A stretch of 64,000 bases of DNA from Hygrocybe punicea. Taxonomy: Eukaryota > Basidiomycota > Agaricomycetes > Agaricales > Hygrophoraceae. The DNA lies in the NCBI GenBank assembly GCA_963556145.1, contig OY744462.1:5022001-5086000 (forward strand), written 5' to 3'. The notes under the pieces were generated by a model. The model saw nothing but the letters and a program-made list of their open reading frames with translations. It was not told where the DNA came from and did no database searches. The position numbers and the translations under genes were made by a program. Positions 32,869 to 43,372 of the stretch are shown here, piece by piece (positions within the stretch are counted from its first letter, which is position 1; each line of letters begins with the position of its first letter).

Positions 32869-34282
32869 ACGGAGTCTTTTTCAAATTGACATTTGATGGG
32901 TTTGCAAAAGAGATTATTCTTGCGCATGATGTCGAGTACGCAGCGAGTATTCGTTTCGAGTTCTTCATGGGTATCTCCAAGGATAATAATGTCGTCCATG
33001 TAAATGAATACACATCCGGAGGTGAGAACGTCATGAAAGCGAATATTCATCATTCGTTGAAAGGTGGCGGGGGCATTGCAGAGTCCAAAGAACATAACAG
33101 TAGGTTCAAAGAGACCACGATTCGTGATAAAGGCAGCCTTCCATATGTCTTCTTCTTTAATCCGAATATTATTGTATCCCCAGCGAATATCTATAACGGT
33201 AAAATGTTTCGCTGTTTGGAATTTTGGTTGTTGGAGGATTTTGGAAAGAAGTGGGGGAGGATAACGATCGCAAATGGTGTGGGCATTAAGATATTGATAA
33301 TCCTGAACGGGATGGAGTCCAGGATCTGAACCTAGAGCGTTAATTTCTTCACCTTTGTTCACAAAGAAAAAGGGGGCGGCTTGGGGGGATTTCGAGGGGC
33401 GAATACGTCCTGTCGAAAGATTTTCGTCCAAGAATTTATCGAGTTCGACTTGCTCTCGAGGAGATAGCAAATACAACTTGCCCTGTTGGGGTTTGAAGGA
33501 ATCTTTAAGGTTGATGGCGTGATCGAAATCGGAATGGGGAGGAAGTTGGTCGAAATGGTGTTTGAGAAAAACATCTGAATAATTCCAATACTTCTCCGGT
33601 ATAAATGCCTTCATATCTTCTTCAACAGTAGTAGGATGAGAGGTATCTCCGAGAGAAATGCCGTTAATGGTTTGTAGAATCTGATCCCGGGAAAAGGAAA
33701 AGTAATTCGAATCGGAGGCGAGATCGAGTGAAGCGATATATTCTTCATAAGAATCCGATTGCGAGTCAATCCTGTTTTCATACATCAAATCCACGGTCAG
33801 GGATGTCGAGGGAATTCTGGTTTGAAAGATTTCAAGGGTTTTCTCTATAACACCGGTGTATGGATTGTGTTTTCGAATCCAAGGAAAGCCGAGAATGAGG
33901 TCGAAATCGCCTAGCGAGGAAATCTCAAGCGTAAGGCGTTCATGGTAAGATGGTGGCGCGTAAAGAATGACGTCGCAGGATTTATCAATAGGTCCATCTC
34001 GGTTAGGCGTCCTATCGATATTATGTACGGGTATTGGTTCTTCCAAATACGAGAAGGAAAGAGAGTTGTTTTCCATGAAATGGCGGTTGATGAAACAGCC
34101 AGAAGCGCCAGTATCGATTAAAACGCGAACAGGGAATCGTTCTCCAGTATCAGTGGTTTCGAGCCATAGACTGACGATTAACGTTTCGTTGGAAGAGCGT
34201 AGCGAACCAGGGCAATGATAGAATTGTTCGTCGTTATGGTTACAATGATCCAGAGTAGTCGAAGAATCCGAATCTGAAATAT
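32869..34282 (-). pseudogene. pol of chromovirus B, first part: protease and RT
   Basis: The protease motif RVLIDTGASGCFINRHF lies near 34130-34080. It is followed by a linker and by RT motifs DFDHAINLKDSFKPQQGKLY, SPQAAPFFFVNKGEE, FTVIDIRWGYNNIRIKEEDI, FGLCNAPATFQRMMN and the catalytic YMDD (GCVFIYMDDIIILGD). It ends at FEKDSV, where element D is inserted. The pol frame is at -1 relative to gag and is open back to the gag stop at 34283-34285, so a -1 shift is the likely mode of expression. No stop lies in this part. Confidence 0.9.
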
Positions 34283-35599
34283 CTAATATCCCTCATGTAC
34301 AAGCTTGTTAGAGAGGGCCGTCTTTTCTGCAGAGCTCATGTTAGACACACCCGATGTGACATAAATATCGTCCTTGTCCTTTGCCGAAGAAGTTCCCGAA
34401 GTTCCTTGTTCTCCATCCCTGGTTACTGTTCGAATATTGTGAGAACGTTTGCCTCGACCACGAGAGGAGCGGTTGTTGTTGCGTGACGATGAAGCAGTGG
34501 TGGAGGAAGAGGTACGAGTGGGACAATTGTTAGCCCAATGTTCCTTTGAGCCACAAACAATACATTGCCCCGCAGCTTTCCTTTGTGCGGCAATAACAGG
34601 GTCAACCGGTTCCGATTTAATGCGTGTAGAAGTCGAAGACGAAGTGGTGGGATTACGGGTTTTCGAAGCAGTAGAGGGAGAGGCGGAAGCTTTAGGAGTT
34701 TCCTTCTTTTTACCAGTAGACTTCGAGGAAGGAGAAATGGTTGCGAGATATTCGCGATACTGTCAATTGAATTGACTAGCGTATTGTTTCCATTCTCGAA
34801 GGGTGGTAGGCATATTTGTGAGGGCAAATATTTTCGAAATAATCGCTTGATTTAATCCATCTTTAAAATATCCAATGAGGGCTTGATCGTTAAAGCCAGT
34901 GAGCGTCTCGTATTCTTCAAAATGAACGATATATTCATCGACGGTAGCCTTGCCTTGTTTAACCTCTTTGATCTTCAAGCGAGCTGTTGCTTCTCAATCG
35001 ACATCTCCAAAGGCGGAACAAATATCCGCTTCGAAATTTGCCCAAGTGTAGGCGGCGAAAGTGGGACTCTGAACCTTGTTTTCGGCCCAAGGTAGAGCAC
35101 TACCAGACTTCATGTATGATAAACCCAAAAGAACCTTTTGCAAGTCTGTGTATGCTTGCGCACGAAGGAAGACACCGCATTGGTGAAGGAACTTTTCGAC
35201 GTTCTCGGATTTACCATCGAAATCATCTGGTTTCGTGATTTTCACAGTAGGGGCAGCCGGAGGCGGAGGAGGCGGAGGAGGCGGAGGAGGAGGAGGAGGA
35301 GGAAGAGGAGCAGCAGCATGAAGAGCGGCAATTTCAGCGTTGGCGGTTGCAAGGTCATTGTCGAGAGTATTGACGCGCTGGAGTAGTTGTTGAAGTTGTA
35401 CTTGTAGATCAGCCATAGGTGGTGGAGACGGAGGAGGTGGGGTTAATGGTGAAGGAGGGGAAGGAGGTGAAGGTGGAGGTGGTTGTCTCTGAAAGGGTTG
35501 GAAGCGAGAAGTGGATGGAATAGGATCAAGAAAGCGAGGAGAGGAAGAGCCAAAGCCTGCGGACGTAGCAGCGGATTGGGATCGAGTGCGAGGAGGTAT
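34283..35599 (-). pseudogene. gag of chromovirus B, start codon lost and two TGA stops
   Basis: The frame of 439 codons begins with ATA at 35599-35597 in the place of the expected ATG (PPRTRSQSAATSAGFGSSSP follows). A Met appears only 61 codons later (MADLQVQLQQLLQRV). It has an N-terminal coiled coil, a Pro run from a GGA/GGC repeat (35264-35310), the capsid-like part (VKITKPDDFDGKSENVEKFL, KVLLGLSYMKSGSALPW) and a CCHC zinc knuckle, CIVCGSKEHWANNC, near 34570-34530. TGA codons at 34994-34996 and 34763-34765 stand before EATARLKI and QYREYLAT, where Arg (CGA) is expected. All three lesions are single G-to-A or C-to-T changes. Confidence 0.88.
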
Positions 35600-35633
35600 G
35601 GTGGGTGAGCAGAGGTGAAGGAGACTTTAAATC

Positions 35634-35876
35634 TGTAATGCGACAGAATAAGCTGAAGGTTTTACTTCACAAGACGGTTTAGGAAAAAGGGCTTAGGTTC
35701 TGAAGGCAGTCAATCTTAGAGTAAGAGGAAGTGATTGAGTAGCAAGTGATATGAAATTTAAAGTCTACAGTACAAGCTGAAAGTAGACGACTTATATAGC
35801 GTAAGGAAGTGGCTATGTTACTAGGAAAGGGTTCATGGCTATGCGCCAGAGCATATGGTGTAAAGGGATGAAACGC
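35634..35876 (-). repeat. 5' LTR of chromovirus B, inner part
   Basis: Corresponds to 26472-26714 of the 3' LTR and stops at GATGAAACGC, where Gypsy C begins. The rest follows C at 45730-45884. ACGC stands on both sides of C. Confidence 0.9.
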
Positions 35877-36681
35877 TGTAGAGGGTCCTCGACCCTCTGA
35901 GGCCGTAACATCGATATCTAGCGAATCCGCTCGAACCCGACGTCTCTAGCAATCTACGTTCGAACCCGATGCAACCCGACGCAACCCGACGCAACCCGAT
36001 GCATACCGACTAGCACGGCCGCTCACGTACCTGGACGGTCTATCTCCTAAACTCACGGAACTTCAAATATCGAAGATAGATCTCATCGGACTGGGATCCC
36101 GACATCGGACTTGCCTTATTCACGCCTAGCGTCTCCCTTATGGGGATATAGTAAAGTATATTGCATCTTTTACGGTTTTTCATATCTTCCACCCATTTTC
36201 CCTGTCATCGTCGCCTCGCAACGCTCTTCCTACTTCCCCATTTTTATTCTCCTTTGTCTCCTCTCATCGGCCGAGGACTCTCGTCCGAATCTAGGTACAC
36301 AAATTTGTAGTATAAAAACGGTGCCCAAGCGCCGTCTCAAAATAAGAAACCAGTTCCCCCATTTCCTCTCTCTGAGAATTAAGTCTCTCAGTAAATTCCA
36401 TCGCACACATTGCTCGTCGGATTCCTCGACGCCCTCCCCGTCGTTCTACCGCCTTTATCTCTACGTTTCTCGTCACCCGACACCCGACCCGCCGTACCCG
36501 ACATCGTCGGCTTCGTCGGCTTCGATCGGTCTCGATAGATTTCAGTAGTTTACTTGGCGGCTTCTTACTTTTTATATCCTATTATCTTACTGAAGCTTGT
36601 TAGACTATTCCTAGTCACTTCTACGCTGACCCCACAGGCTTAGGATTATTATTCCGGAGCCACCCCGACCTCGCCTTTACA
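35877..36681 (+). repeat. 5' LTR of Gypsy C
   Basis: Runs from TGTAGAGGGTCCTCGACCC to CTCGCCTTTACA, 805 bp. It contains a short palindrome (GAGGGTCCTCGACCCTC), an array of AACCCGACGC units near 35935-36000, and the core promoter TATAAAAACGGT at 36311. The array has one more unit than in the 3' LTR. Confidence 0.93.
36311..36318 (+). promoter_or_regulatory. LTR core promoter (TATA box)
   Basis: TATAAAAACGGTGCCCAAGC is kept at this place in the LTRs of C (36311; 45356) and A (45963; 57012), with the start TATAAAAACGGT also in the solo LTR at 10874. Transcription of genomic RNA should start some 25-35 bp further on, and the sequence to 36681 would be R and U5. Confidence 0.6.
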
Positions 36682-36683
36682 TC

Positions 36684-36700
36684 TGGAGCCCACCGCGAGG
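36684..36700 (+). other. primer-binding site of Gypsy C
   Basis: TGGAGCCCACCGCGAGG, two bases behind the LTR. It begins with TGG, as required to pair with the CCA end of a tRNA. The same 17-mer is used by element D and behind LTR-G copy 3; copy A (46327) and LTR-F (20030) differ by one base each. Confidence 0.8.
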
Positions 36701-37260
36701 AATAGTCTAGCACCACCATAGCTTCCTCTTCCCGTATCCCTCCCTCTGACCGTCGTCTTCGAGATCTTCCTCGAAGAACTCTTCAACAAGAACTCTCTTT
36801 AGCCGCCTTCGACCCGACAATCGACGACGACTTCTTCCAGCTAGTACCCGACCACCTCGCTCGACATAACAACCTCCCGCTCGTCTCAGGGTCAAACACC
36901 CCCCTATATCTTTCATCCGACAGTCTCGAATCGGTCGATATACCGATAATTACCATCACACCCGACTCATCCGATCTCAGTTCGACACCCGCATCGCCTA
37001 CGTCCCCGACTTCGACCTCGTTAGAACCCCCGTCCACGTCTTCGCTCTCGATATCGAAAACTTCGTCATCGTCATCGTCTCCGTCTTCGCTCTCGACATC
37101 GAATAATCCGTCATCGTCATCGTCCCCGTCATCGTCATCGCCTACGCCGTCATCGTCCCCGTCATCGTCTTCGCCTACGCCGTCATCGTCCACGTTACCC
37201 GACCCGCTCATTGCACACCCGACAACCGCTTTATCGACATCTCAGCTCCTTCCACCCACA
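36701..37260 (+). other. leader of Gypsy C
   Basis: About 560 bp between primer-binding site and gag ATG. It contains TCGTCATCGTC/CCGTCATCG simple repeats at 37055-37195 that are shorter in copy A. The gag frame is open through part of it as Ser/Thr/Pro codons but offers no earlier ATG in that frame. Confidence 0.5.
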
Positions 37261-39516
37261 ATGACTTCGACCTCTGGATCTTCGACCGCTCCCCACGTTA
37301 CCGCTCCCCATGTTACTCCACGACAAATGCCCGCTCGCGGTCACTCCACGGCCCCGACCTTCGACGGGAACCCGCTCAATTTAAACCGTTTCTTCGAAGA
37401 AGTCGAGATACTTGCTGCCGATGCCGCTCTCGACGACGCAGGACGCATTAAGCATAGTCTGCGCTACGCGTCGCTTAGCGACTACGAGCTTTGGGCAAGT
37501 TTACCTAGCGCGACCGGCGTCGATTATGCCGCATTCAAGAAGAGCGTACTCGTGCTATACCCGGGCACGGAAGACGATCACCGGTACACTATGGCGGATC
37601 TCGACCGTCTTACGCACACCCAAACCGCTTACGGTATCCGTACCCGCGCCGAACTTGGCGAATATTACCGCGAGTTCATCCGGATCTCGGGATTCCTCTT
37701 AGACAAGGGTCGAATCTCTCCCCGAGAACGCAACATCGCGTACGAGAACGGCTTCCATGTCGAGCTTAAAAAGGACATCAAAACCCGTCTGCAGTACCAA
37801 AAGCCGAACCATTTCCATAGCGACCCTTACGACTTCCAGGACTTCCACAATTGCGCCCACTTCCTGCTGGCCGGAACCGCGGCCGAACCGTCCACCGTCT
37901 CTCGTCTTTCGTCAACGTCGCCTGCCGCCATCCGGTACTCGACTCCAATGGAACCCGCCACCCGCTACCCGCCTCCCGCTCGCTATGACCCGGTCATTCC
38001 TAAAGCGGAACCGGTCGAACCTAACGTATCCGACCTATTTCGTCTCGTTTCGCAACAACTCGCCGTCCTCACGCAAGCCCTCACCGAACGCAACAACCCC
38101 CCAAAGCCGTGTGCAAATAGGGCTGAGCCGACCACCGTGGGACAGGGTTTCACCAACTTCAACTGCCTCTTTTGCGACGATCCGTTCCATCGTATACGCG
38201 ATTGTCCCATCTGCGAGCAGTACACTCGAGACGGAATATGCCGCAAGAACGAGCACGGCCGCATCGTGTTGCCTAACGGAATGTATCTTCCAAAGGCTAT
38301 CGTCGGCAAAAATATGAGGGAACGCTTCGACGCGTGGCACGCACAGAACCCCGGCAACCGCGCTCCCCCTGCCCGCAACCCCACAGAACCGTTCCAACGC
38401 GACCCGCCGCCTCATGTCAAAACTAACTTCGTCTCCGCCGTCGAAGTACCCACCTACGAACCAGAGGTCACCACCGAGTACGCCGACATCTTTCAGTCCA
38501 CGACGTCCGACATCGACGACGACAACGAACAAATTAAGGTTCTGGAAGCCGAAGTGCAGCGGCTTCGTAAACGGGTTAGATTCGACGGTGTAGAGATCCC
38601 ATCAAAGGCGAAAGGCAAGTCTAGAGAAACGTTTCCCAATTTGCCCACCACTTCCACGTCTGTCCCCGCCGCGAAACCCGCCGAGAAAACGGCCAGACCT
38701 ATCAACGAGCAGCCGATCACCATAGTCCCCCCTTCGAACACGCGGCCGACCGAGCCGACCGCCCTTGTACCGCGCACTCCCCAGAACCTTCCCACATCGC
38801 ACCCCCAATACCGCTACCAAGCCCCCATCGAAGATCCCGGTATCGCCAAATCCGTCATCGACCGCGCGCTCGATTCTCAAGTCTGCATTTCGCAGCGAGA
38901 GCTTTTAGCCATGTCGTCCGACGCCCGCCGTCACATGAAGGACCTCACTACGTCGAAAAAGGTCACCGCCGAGAGTAACAACGTCGAGGTCTTCCACTTT
39001 CACGCACCCGAAATCCCCACTCGCGCCTGTCAACACTGTCAGGAAAACGTCCCGCTCGTCGTCGGCCGCGACTCAGTCCCTCTCCGTGCGGTCTACCCGC
39101 TCATCAACGGCAAATTCATATTCGAGTGCGTCCTCGACAACGGTTCCATGATCATCGGCATGCGGCGCGATATCTGGGAGAAACTCGGTTACGGCCTCCA
39201 AAATATGAAGATGCGGATGCAGTCGGCAAATAAAAGCGACAACGACACCCTCGGCCGGATCGCCAACCTAAAATTCACTTTTGGCGACGTCGATCTTTTC
39301 CTCCAAGTCCAAGTCGTCGACGACGCCCCCTACGAGATCCTCATCGGCCGCCCGTTCTTCACGCTTTCCGAAGCCCTTACGAAGGATTATAAAAACGGAG
39401 AACAACAAGTCACGATCACGGACCCAAACACCGGCGCCGTCGTCACCTTGCCCACCATCGAGCACAACCAAAAGAACCGACGAGAGCGGTCCGACACCGG
39501 AAAGCCGGATTTTTAG
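37261..39516 (+). CDS. Gag-protease of Gypsy C
   Basis: 751 codons, intact. The capsid-like N-terminal part contains APTFDGNPLNLNRFFEEVEI, LYPGTEDDHRYTMADLDRL and LGEYYREFIRISG. A CCHC zinc knuckle (CLFCDDPFHRIRDC, residues 302-315) should bind the genomic RNA. A helical stretch (EQIKVLEAEVQRLRKRV) and Pro-rich linkers follow. The aspartic protease has its catalytic Asp at residue 626 in FECVLDNGSMIIGM, with DNG in place of the usual DTG/DSG, and PYEILIGRPFFTL as its second conserved block. The stop TAG directly follows GATTTT. Pol lies in the -1 frame, which is open back across the end of gag. The ATG at 37261 is the first in frame and follows an ACAATG context. Confidence 0.93.
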   Translation: MTSTSGSSTAPHVTAPHVTPRQMPARGHSTAPTFDGNPLNLNRFFEEVEILAADAALDDAGRIKHSLRYASLSDYELWASLPSATGVDYAAFKKSVLVLYPGTEDDHRYTMADLDRLTHTQTAYGIRTRAELGEYYREFIRISGFLLDKGRISPRERNIAYENGFHVELKKDIKTRLQYQKPNHFHSDPYDFQDFHNCAHFLLAGTAAEPSTVSRLSSTSPAAIRYSTPMEPATRYPPPARYDPVIPKAEPVEPNVSDLFRLVSQQLAVLTQALTERNNPPKPCANRAEPTTVGQGFTNFNCLFCDDPFHRIRDCPICEQYTRDGICRKNEHGRIVLPNGMYLPKAIVGKNMRERFDAWHAQNPGNRAPPARNPTEPFQRDPPPHVKTNFVSAVEVPTYEPEVTTEYADIFQSTTSDIDDDNEQIKVLEAEVQRLRKRVRFDGVEIPSKAKGKSRETFPNLPTTSTSVPAAKPAEKTARPINEQPITIVPPSNTRPTEPTALVPRTPQNLPTSHPQYRYQAPIEDPGIAKSVIDRALDSQVCISQRELLAMSSDARRHMKDLTTSKKVTAESNNVEVFHFHAPEIPTRACQHCQENVPLVVGRDSVPLRAVYPLINGKFIFECVLDNGSMIIGMRRDIWEKLGYGLQNMKMRMQSANKSDNDTLGRIANLKFTFGDVDLFLQVQVVDDAPYEILIGRPFFTLSEALTKDYKNGEQQVTITDPNTGAVVTLPTIEHNQKNRRERSDTGKPDF
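39470..39516 (+). promoter_or_regulatory. probable -1 frameshift region between gag and pol, Gypsy C
   Basis: The pol frame is open upstream of its first good Met-like position and overlaps the last codons of gag (it reads KEPTRAVRHRKAGFLEVEDP). At the gag stop the sequence is GATTTTTAG: after TTT, the tRNA could slip back by one base onto an identical TTT. This T run is kept in copy A. No classical heptamer was found in the zero frame, so the exact site is inferred. Confidence 0.45.
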
Positions 39517-39617
39517 AAGTCGAGGACCCGGAGATACCTCTCGGAAAGGACGCACCGGGAGATGAGAAGCCACCACTCGAAAGCGACCACACCTATACCA
39601 CGAACTATGCTTCCCTT

Positions 39618-42600
39618 TTGCCGTTTCCCCTAGAAGAGGACTTATGTTTTTCTATCGATTTAGATTTCTCTTCGTCTCAGCCTCAGACTGCCGCCCAGTA
39701 CATTTCATTGTTGACCGATGTACAAAATCAGCTACGCACTACCGATACCCTTCCTTCGTCTTGTTCCGTCTCCGCTCCTGCGTCACATATTTCCTCTTCG
39801 AATATTTGTAACAAAGCCTCTACTGAACACGCTACTTATATCTCGTATACCACCCCCCCTACCAGGGACCTAAAAGGAGTCGTTACCAAGAAAAAGTATA
39901 AGAAGGTAGCCGATCGTATCCGCCCAATTTCTACCACTCTCCCCGACGAATACCGCATCATACGCGAGATCACCGGCGACCCGCTAGCCGATTTACCCAC
40001 GCTCCCGACTCACCCGCCCGACTTTACACCCGGCACCCGCTATACCCAGGAACGACACGACGCGATGCCGATGAACTCGGATGGATTCCTTTGGCCTGAG
40101 GAAGAAAAACTCGGCCACCATATCATCAAAACGCAAGAAGCCGCCTTTGCCTGGAACGAATCCGAGAAGGGCCAGTTCAATACGGACTACTTCCCGCCGA
40201 TCCACATTCCCACCGTACCGCACGACCCGTGGGTCCATCGCAATATCCCAATCCCACCCGGCATCCTTAACGAAGTCATCGGCATCATCAAAGACAAAAT
40301 TAACGCCGGTACCTATGAACCCTCGAATTCGTCATACTGCTCCCGCTGGTTCTGCGTTTTGAAAAAGGATGGGAAGTCTCTTCGGATCGTCCACGATCTA
40401 CAGCCGCTTAACGCCGTCACTATCCGCGATCCCGCCGTACCGCCCATGACCGAGCACTTGGCCGAGGCCTTTGGCGGCCACTCTTGCTACGCTTCCTTCG
40501 ACCTCTTCGTCTCTTTCGACCAACGCCTCGTCCACCCCTCGTCTCGGGACTATATGACCTTTCAGTCTCCACTCGGAACGCTTCGACTTACGCGGATTGC
40601 TATGGGATACACAAATTCCCCGCAGATCCTACACGGTGACTCTACGTACATCCTCCGTGACGAAATCCCTCATCTTGCCGTTCCGTATATGGACGATATT
40701 CCCGTTAAAGGGCCTCCAACCCGCTACGAGCAACCCGACGGTACCTACGAGACTATACCCGAGAACCCGGCAATCCGACGTTTCATTTGGGAACACTTCC
40801 AAGGCGTCAACCGCGTCATCCAGCGTTTCCGCTATGTCGGCGGTACCTTCAACGGCAAAAAACTCGAGTTGTGTCGACCCTCAGTCATCGTTGTTGGCCA
40901 CCGATGCACATACGAAGGAAGAGTAGCCGATGACTCCAAAGTACAGAAGATTCGCGATTGGCCACTGCCGACCAACCTCACCGAAGTTCGCGCCTTTCTC
41001 GGCATCTGCGGCGTCTTGCGTATTTTTATCAAGGACTTCTCGCTCCACTCCCGACCCCTCGTCCGTCTTACCCGCAAAGGTATACCCTTCGAATTTGGTG
41101 AAGAAGAAGAGACCGCCGTCGACTACCTCAAAAACGCCGTCATTACGTCGCCAGCGCTGCGCGCTATCGACTACACGCGTGAATGGGAAGTGATTCTCGC
41201 CGTCGATTCATCCGTTCTTGGAGTCGGCTTCATTCTTATGCAAATCCGCGCCGACGGAAAGCGCTATCCGAATCGCTTTGGTTCAATATCGTGGAACGAA
41301 CGCGAAGCCCGATACTCCCAGTCCAAGCTCGAACTCTACGGCCTCTTCAGGGCCCTCCGCGCCTACCGAATCTTCATCATCGGCGTCCGCAACCTCACCG
41401 TCGAAGTCGACGCGAAGTACATAAAAGGGATGCTCAACAACCCCGACATTCAGCCCAATGCAACGATCAACCGATGGATAGCCGGCGTGCTCTTATTTGA
41501 CTTTAGACTCGTTCACGTACCCGCTTCCGCACACGGTGCACCCGACGGACTCTCCCGACGTCCCCGCGCTGCAGAAGACCCCGAGGAGATCAACGACTCC
41601 GACGATTGGCTCGACCACTCCTACGGTTTCTTTATGGAAGTCGTCAACTACCGACCCGTCCCCATACCGTCTAAGCCGATTGCCGTATGCGGCCGCTGCC
41701 GTGCCACAGCCGACCGACTCCAAAAATTACCCGCCGTCCTCGTCTACACAAATCAGGAAGCCGTTTCTGACATACCGCGATCCGATAAAGCCCGCGCGGC
41801 CGACGTTCGTCTTGCCCTCGTCGAGACTTGGTTACGAGATCTAACCCGACCCGCGAACTTCACGGACGAAGAATACCGTCTGTTCCTACGATACGCCCTT
41901 GAATTCTTCGTCACCGATAACAAGCTTTGGCGCAAAGACCGTCACGGAAAACACAAACTCGTCATACCGCCCGACCGCCGGCTTCAGTTACTCAAAGACG
42001 CTCACGACTCTCTCGGCCACAAAGGTATATTCTCCGTCCGCGCTCGGCTACTCGACCGTTTCTGGTGGCCGCACCTCGACCACGACGTCAAGTGGTACGT
42101 CCAGTCTTGCCATCAGTGCCAAGTACGGCAAATGCGTTATCATCACATTCCGCCCACCGTCGCTACACCGGCCTTGCTATTTCGTAAAGCGTATGTCGAC
42201 ACAATGTTTATGCCACGATCCGGCGGTTATCGATACATCGTCCAAGCCCGTTGCTCCCTGTCCGCCTACCCTGAGTTCCGCATGTTACGCCGCGAGACCG
42301 GCTCCACCATCGGCACGTTCTTGTTCGAAGACATCTTATGCCGTTGGGGCGCTCTCGAAGAAATCGTCACCGACAACGGCAAGCCGTTCGTAGAAGCGCT
42401 CGACTATCTTGCCTCCCGCTACGGTATCCGCCACATCCGCATTTCGCCCTATAACTCACAAGCGAACGGACCCGTTGAGCGTCGCCACCTAGATGTCCGG
42501 GAGGCCATTATGAAAAGTTGTGACGGAGATGAAAAGAAATGGCACACCGTAACCCACTCCGTATTTTGGGCCGAACGGGTCACGACACACAAAAGCCTCG

Positions 42601-43166
42601 GATACTCGTCCTACTACATCGCACACGGAGTAGAACCGCTGTTTCCATTCGATTTTGCCGAAGCTACGTACATGGTTCCGACGCAAGATACGATGTCTAC
42701 GACCGACCTCATAGTCATCCGCGCCCGACAACTTCGTAAACGAGAAGCCGACCTCGATCGGGTCAAAGAAAAACTTACCAAATCTCGGCTCGCGTCCGCT
42801 CGGCAATTTGAGCAGAAATACGCCAACACGATCAAAGTTTACGACTTCGAACCCGGTAACCTCGTTCTCGTCCGAAATTCACGTATCGAAATGTCTCTCG
42901 ATCGTAAAGCAAAACCGCAGTACTTTGGACCCATGGTTGTCGTCAGGAAAACAGAAGGCGGATCCTACATACTCGCCGAACTCGACGGTGCGGTTTCTAA
43001 ATCTCGATTTGCCGCTTTCCGAGTCGTACCCTACCACGCCCGCTCAAAAATATCGATACCGTTGGACGACTTCTTACAATACCCCGATGCCGACGATACC
43101 GATTCAAACGATCTTGATGATCCGACGTACCCGCCCTCCATAGACTCCTCACCCGACGACGATTAA
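39618..43166 (+). CDS. Pol (RT, RNase H, integrase) of Gypsy C
   Basis: 1,182 codons counted from 39618 (a TTG; true translation probably enters by frameshift from gag). RT motifs are KDGKSLRIVHDLQPLNAV, CYASFDLFVSFDQ, TRIAMGYTNSPQ and the catalytic YMDD at residues 357-360. RNase H begins with AVDSSVLGVGF (Asp 530) and includes SKLELYGLFRALRAY and HGAPDGLSRRP. The integrase has its zinc domain (AHDSLGH at 796-801, CHQC at 831-834) and DDE residues Asp861, Asp919 and Glu954 (YVDTMFMP, VTDNGKPF, NGPVERRHLD). A C-terminal PQYFGPMVVVRKTEGGSYIL domain precedes the acidic tail SSPDDD. All catalytic residues are present. No chromodomain is visible, unlike in element B. Confidence 0.94.
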   Translation: MPFPLEEDLCFSIDLDFSSSQPQTAAQYISLLTDVQNQLRTTDTLPSSCSVSAPASHISSSNICNKASTEHATYISYTTPPTRDLKGVVTKKKYKKVADRIRPISTTLPDEYRIIREITGDPLADLPTLPTHPPDFTPGTRYTQERHDAMPMNSDGFLWPEEEKLGHHIIKTQEAAFAWNESEKGQFNTDYFPPIHIPTVPHDPWVHRNIPIPPGILNEVIGIIKDKINAGTYEPSNSSYCSRWFCVLKKDGKSLRIVHDLQPLNAVTIRDPAVPPMTEHLAEAFGGHSCYASFDLFVSFDQRLVHPSSRDYMTFQSPLGTLRLTRIAMGYTNSPQILHGDSTYILRDEIPHLAVPYMDDIPVKGPPTRYEQPDGTYETIPENPAIRRFIWEHFQGVNRVIQRFRYVGGTFNGKKLELCRPSVIVVGHRCTYEGRVADDSKVQKIRDWPLPTNLTEVRAFLGICGVLRIFIKDFSLHSRPLVRLTRKGIPFEFGEEEETAVDYLKNAVITSPALRAIDYTREWEVILAVDSSVLGVGFILMQIRADGKRYPNRFGSISWNEREARYSQSKLELYGLFRALRAYRIFIIGVRNLTVEVDAKYIKGMLNNPDIQPNATINRWIAGVLLFDFRLVHVPASAHGAPDGLSRRPRAAEDPEEINDSDDWLDHSYGFFMEVVNYRPVPIPSKPIAVCGRCRATADRLQKLPAVLVYTNQEAVSDIPRSDKARAADVRLALVETWLRDLTRPANFTDEEYRLFLRYALEFFVTDNKLWRKDRHGKHKLVIPPDRRLQLLKDAHDSLGHKGIFSVRARLLDRFWWPHLDHDVKWYVQSCHQCQVRQMRYHHIPPTVATPALLFRKAYVDTMFMPRSGGYRYIVQARCSLSAYPEFRMLRRETGSTIGTFLFEDILCRWGALEEIVTDNGKPFVEALDYLASRYGIRHIRISPYNSQANGPVERRHLDVREAIMKSCDGDEKKWHTVTHSVFWAERVTTHKSLGYSSYYIAHGVEPLFPFDFAEATYMVPTQDTMSTTDLIVIRARQLRKREADLDRVKEKLTKSRLASARQFEQKYANTIKVYDFEPGNLVLVRNSRIEMSLDRKAKPQYFGPMVVVRKTEGGSYILAELDGAVSKSRFAAFRVVPYHARSKISIPLDDFLQYPDADDTDSNDLDDPTYPPSIDSSPDDD

Positions 43167-43372
43167 GCATTTCATTTATATTCTGTCCACGTTATACCCC
43201 CATTTTATTTAGTTCCTCTTAGTTTTTCAACGATATGACGAATGATGCGAATAGTCCTATGTCTTCGGGAGCCGATCGGCTTTCCTTAGCTGGGTGAACA
43301 AGCTGACACGTCTTTTATATACACGATATATTTTTTTATATACAACGGGCTCGTTATTTTTATATATATATT
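43167..43372. other. short convergent spacer between pol and the antisense gene, Gypsy C
   Basis: Only 206 bp separate the pol stop from the antisense gene's TAA. The stretch is AT-rich around 43310-43378 and could carry polyadenylation signals for both strands. Confidence 0.5.

Noticed and set aside
36684..36700. Fragment of a tRNA gene
   Set aside because: Only 17 bases complementary to a tRNA 3' end, directly behind an LTR; a primer-binding site is the better reading.
39993..40238. Antisense frames inside pol, repeated at 49711-49956 and 24397-24642
   Set aside because: They overlap strongly conserved pol sense codons; their presence in each copy is explained by the sense sequence. Unlike the gene after pol they have no splice sites or domains.
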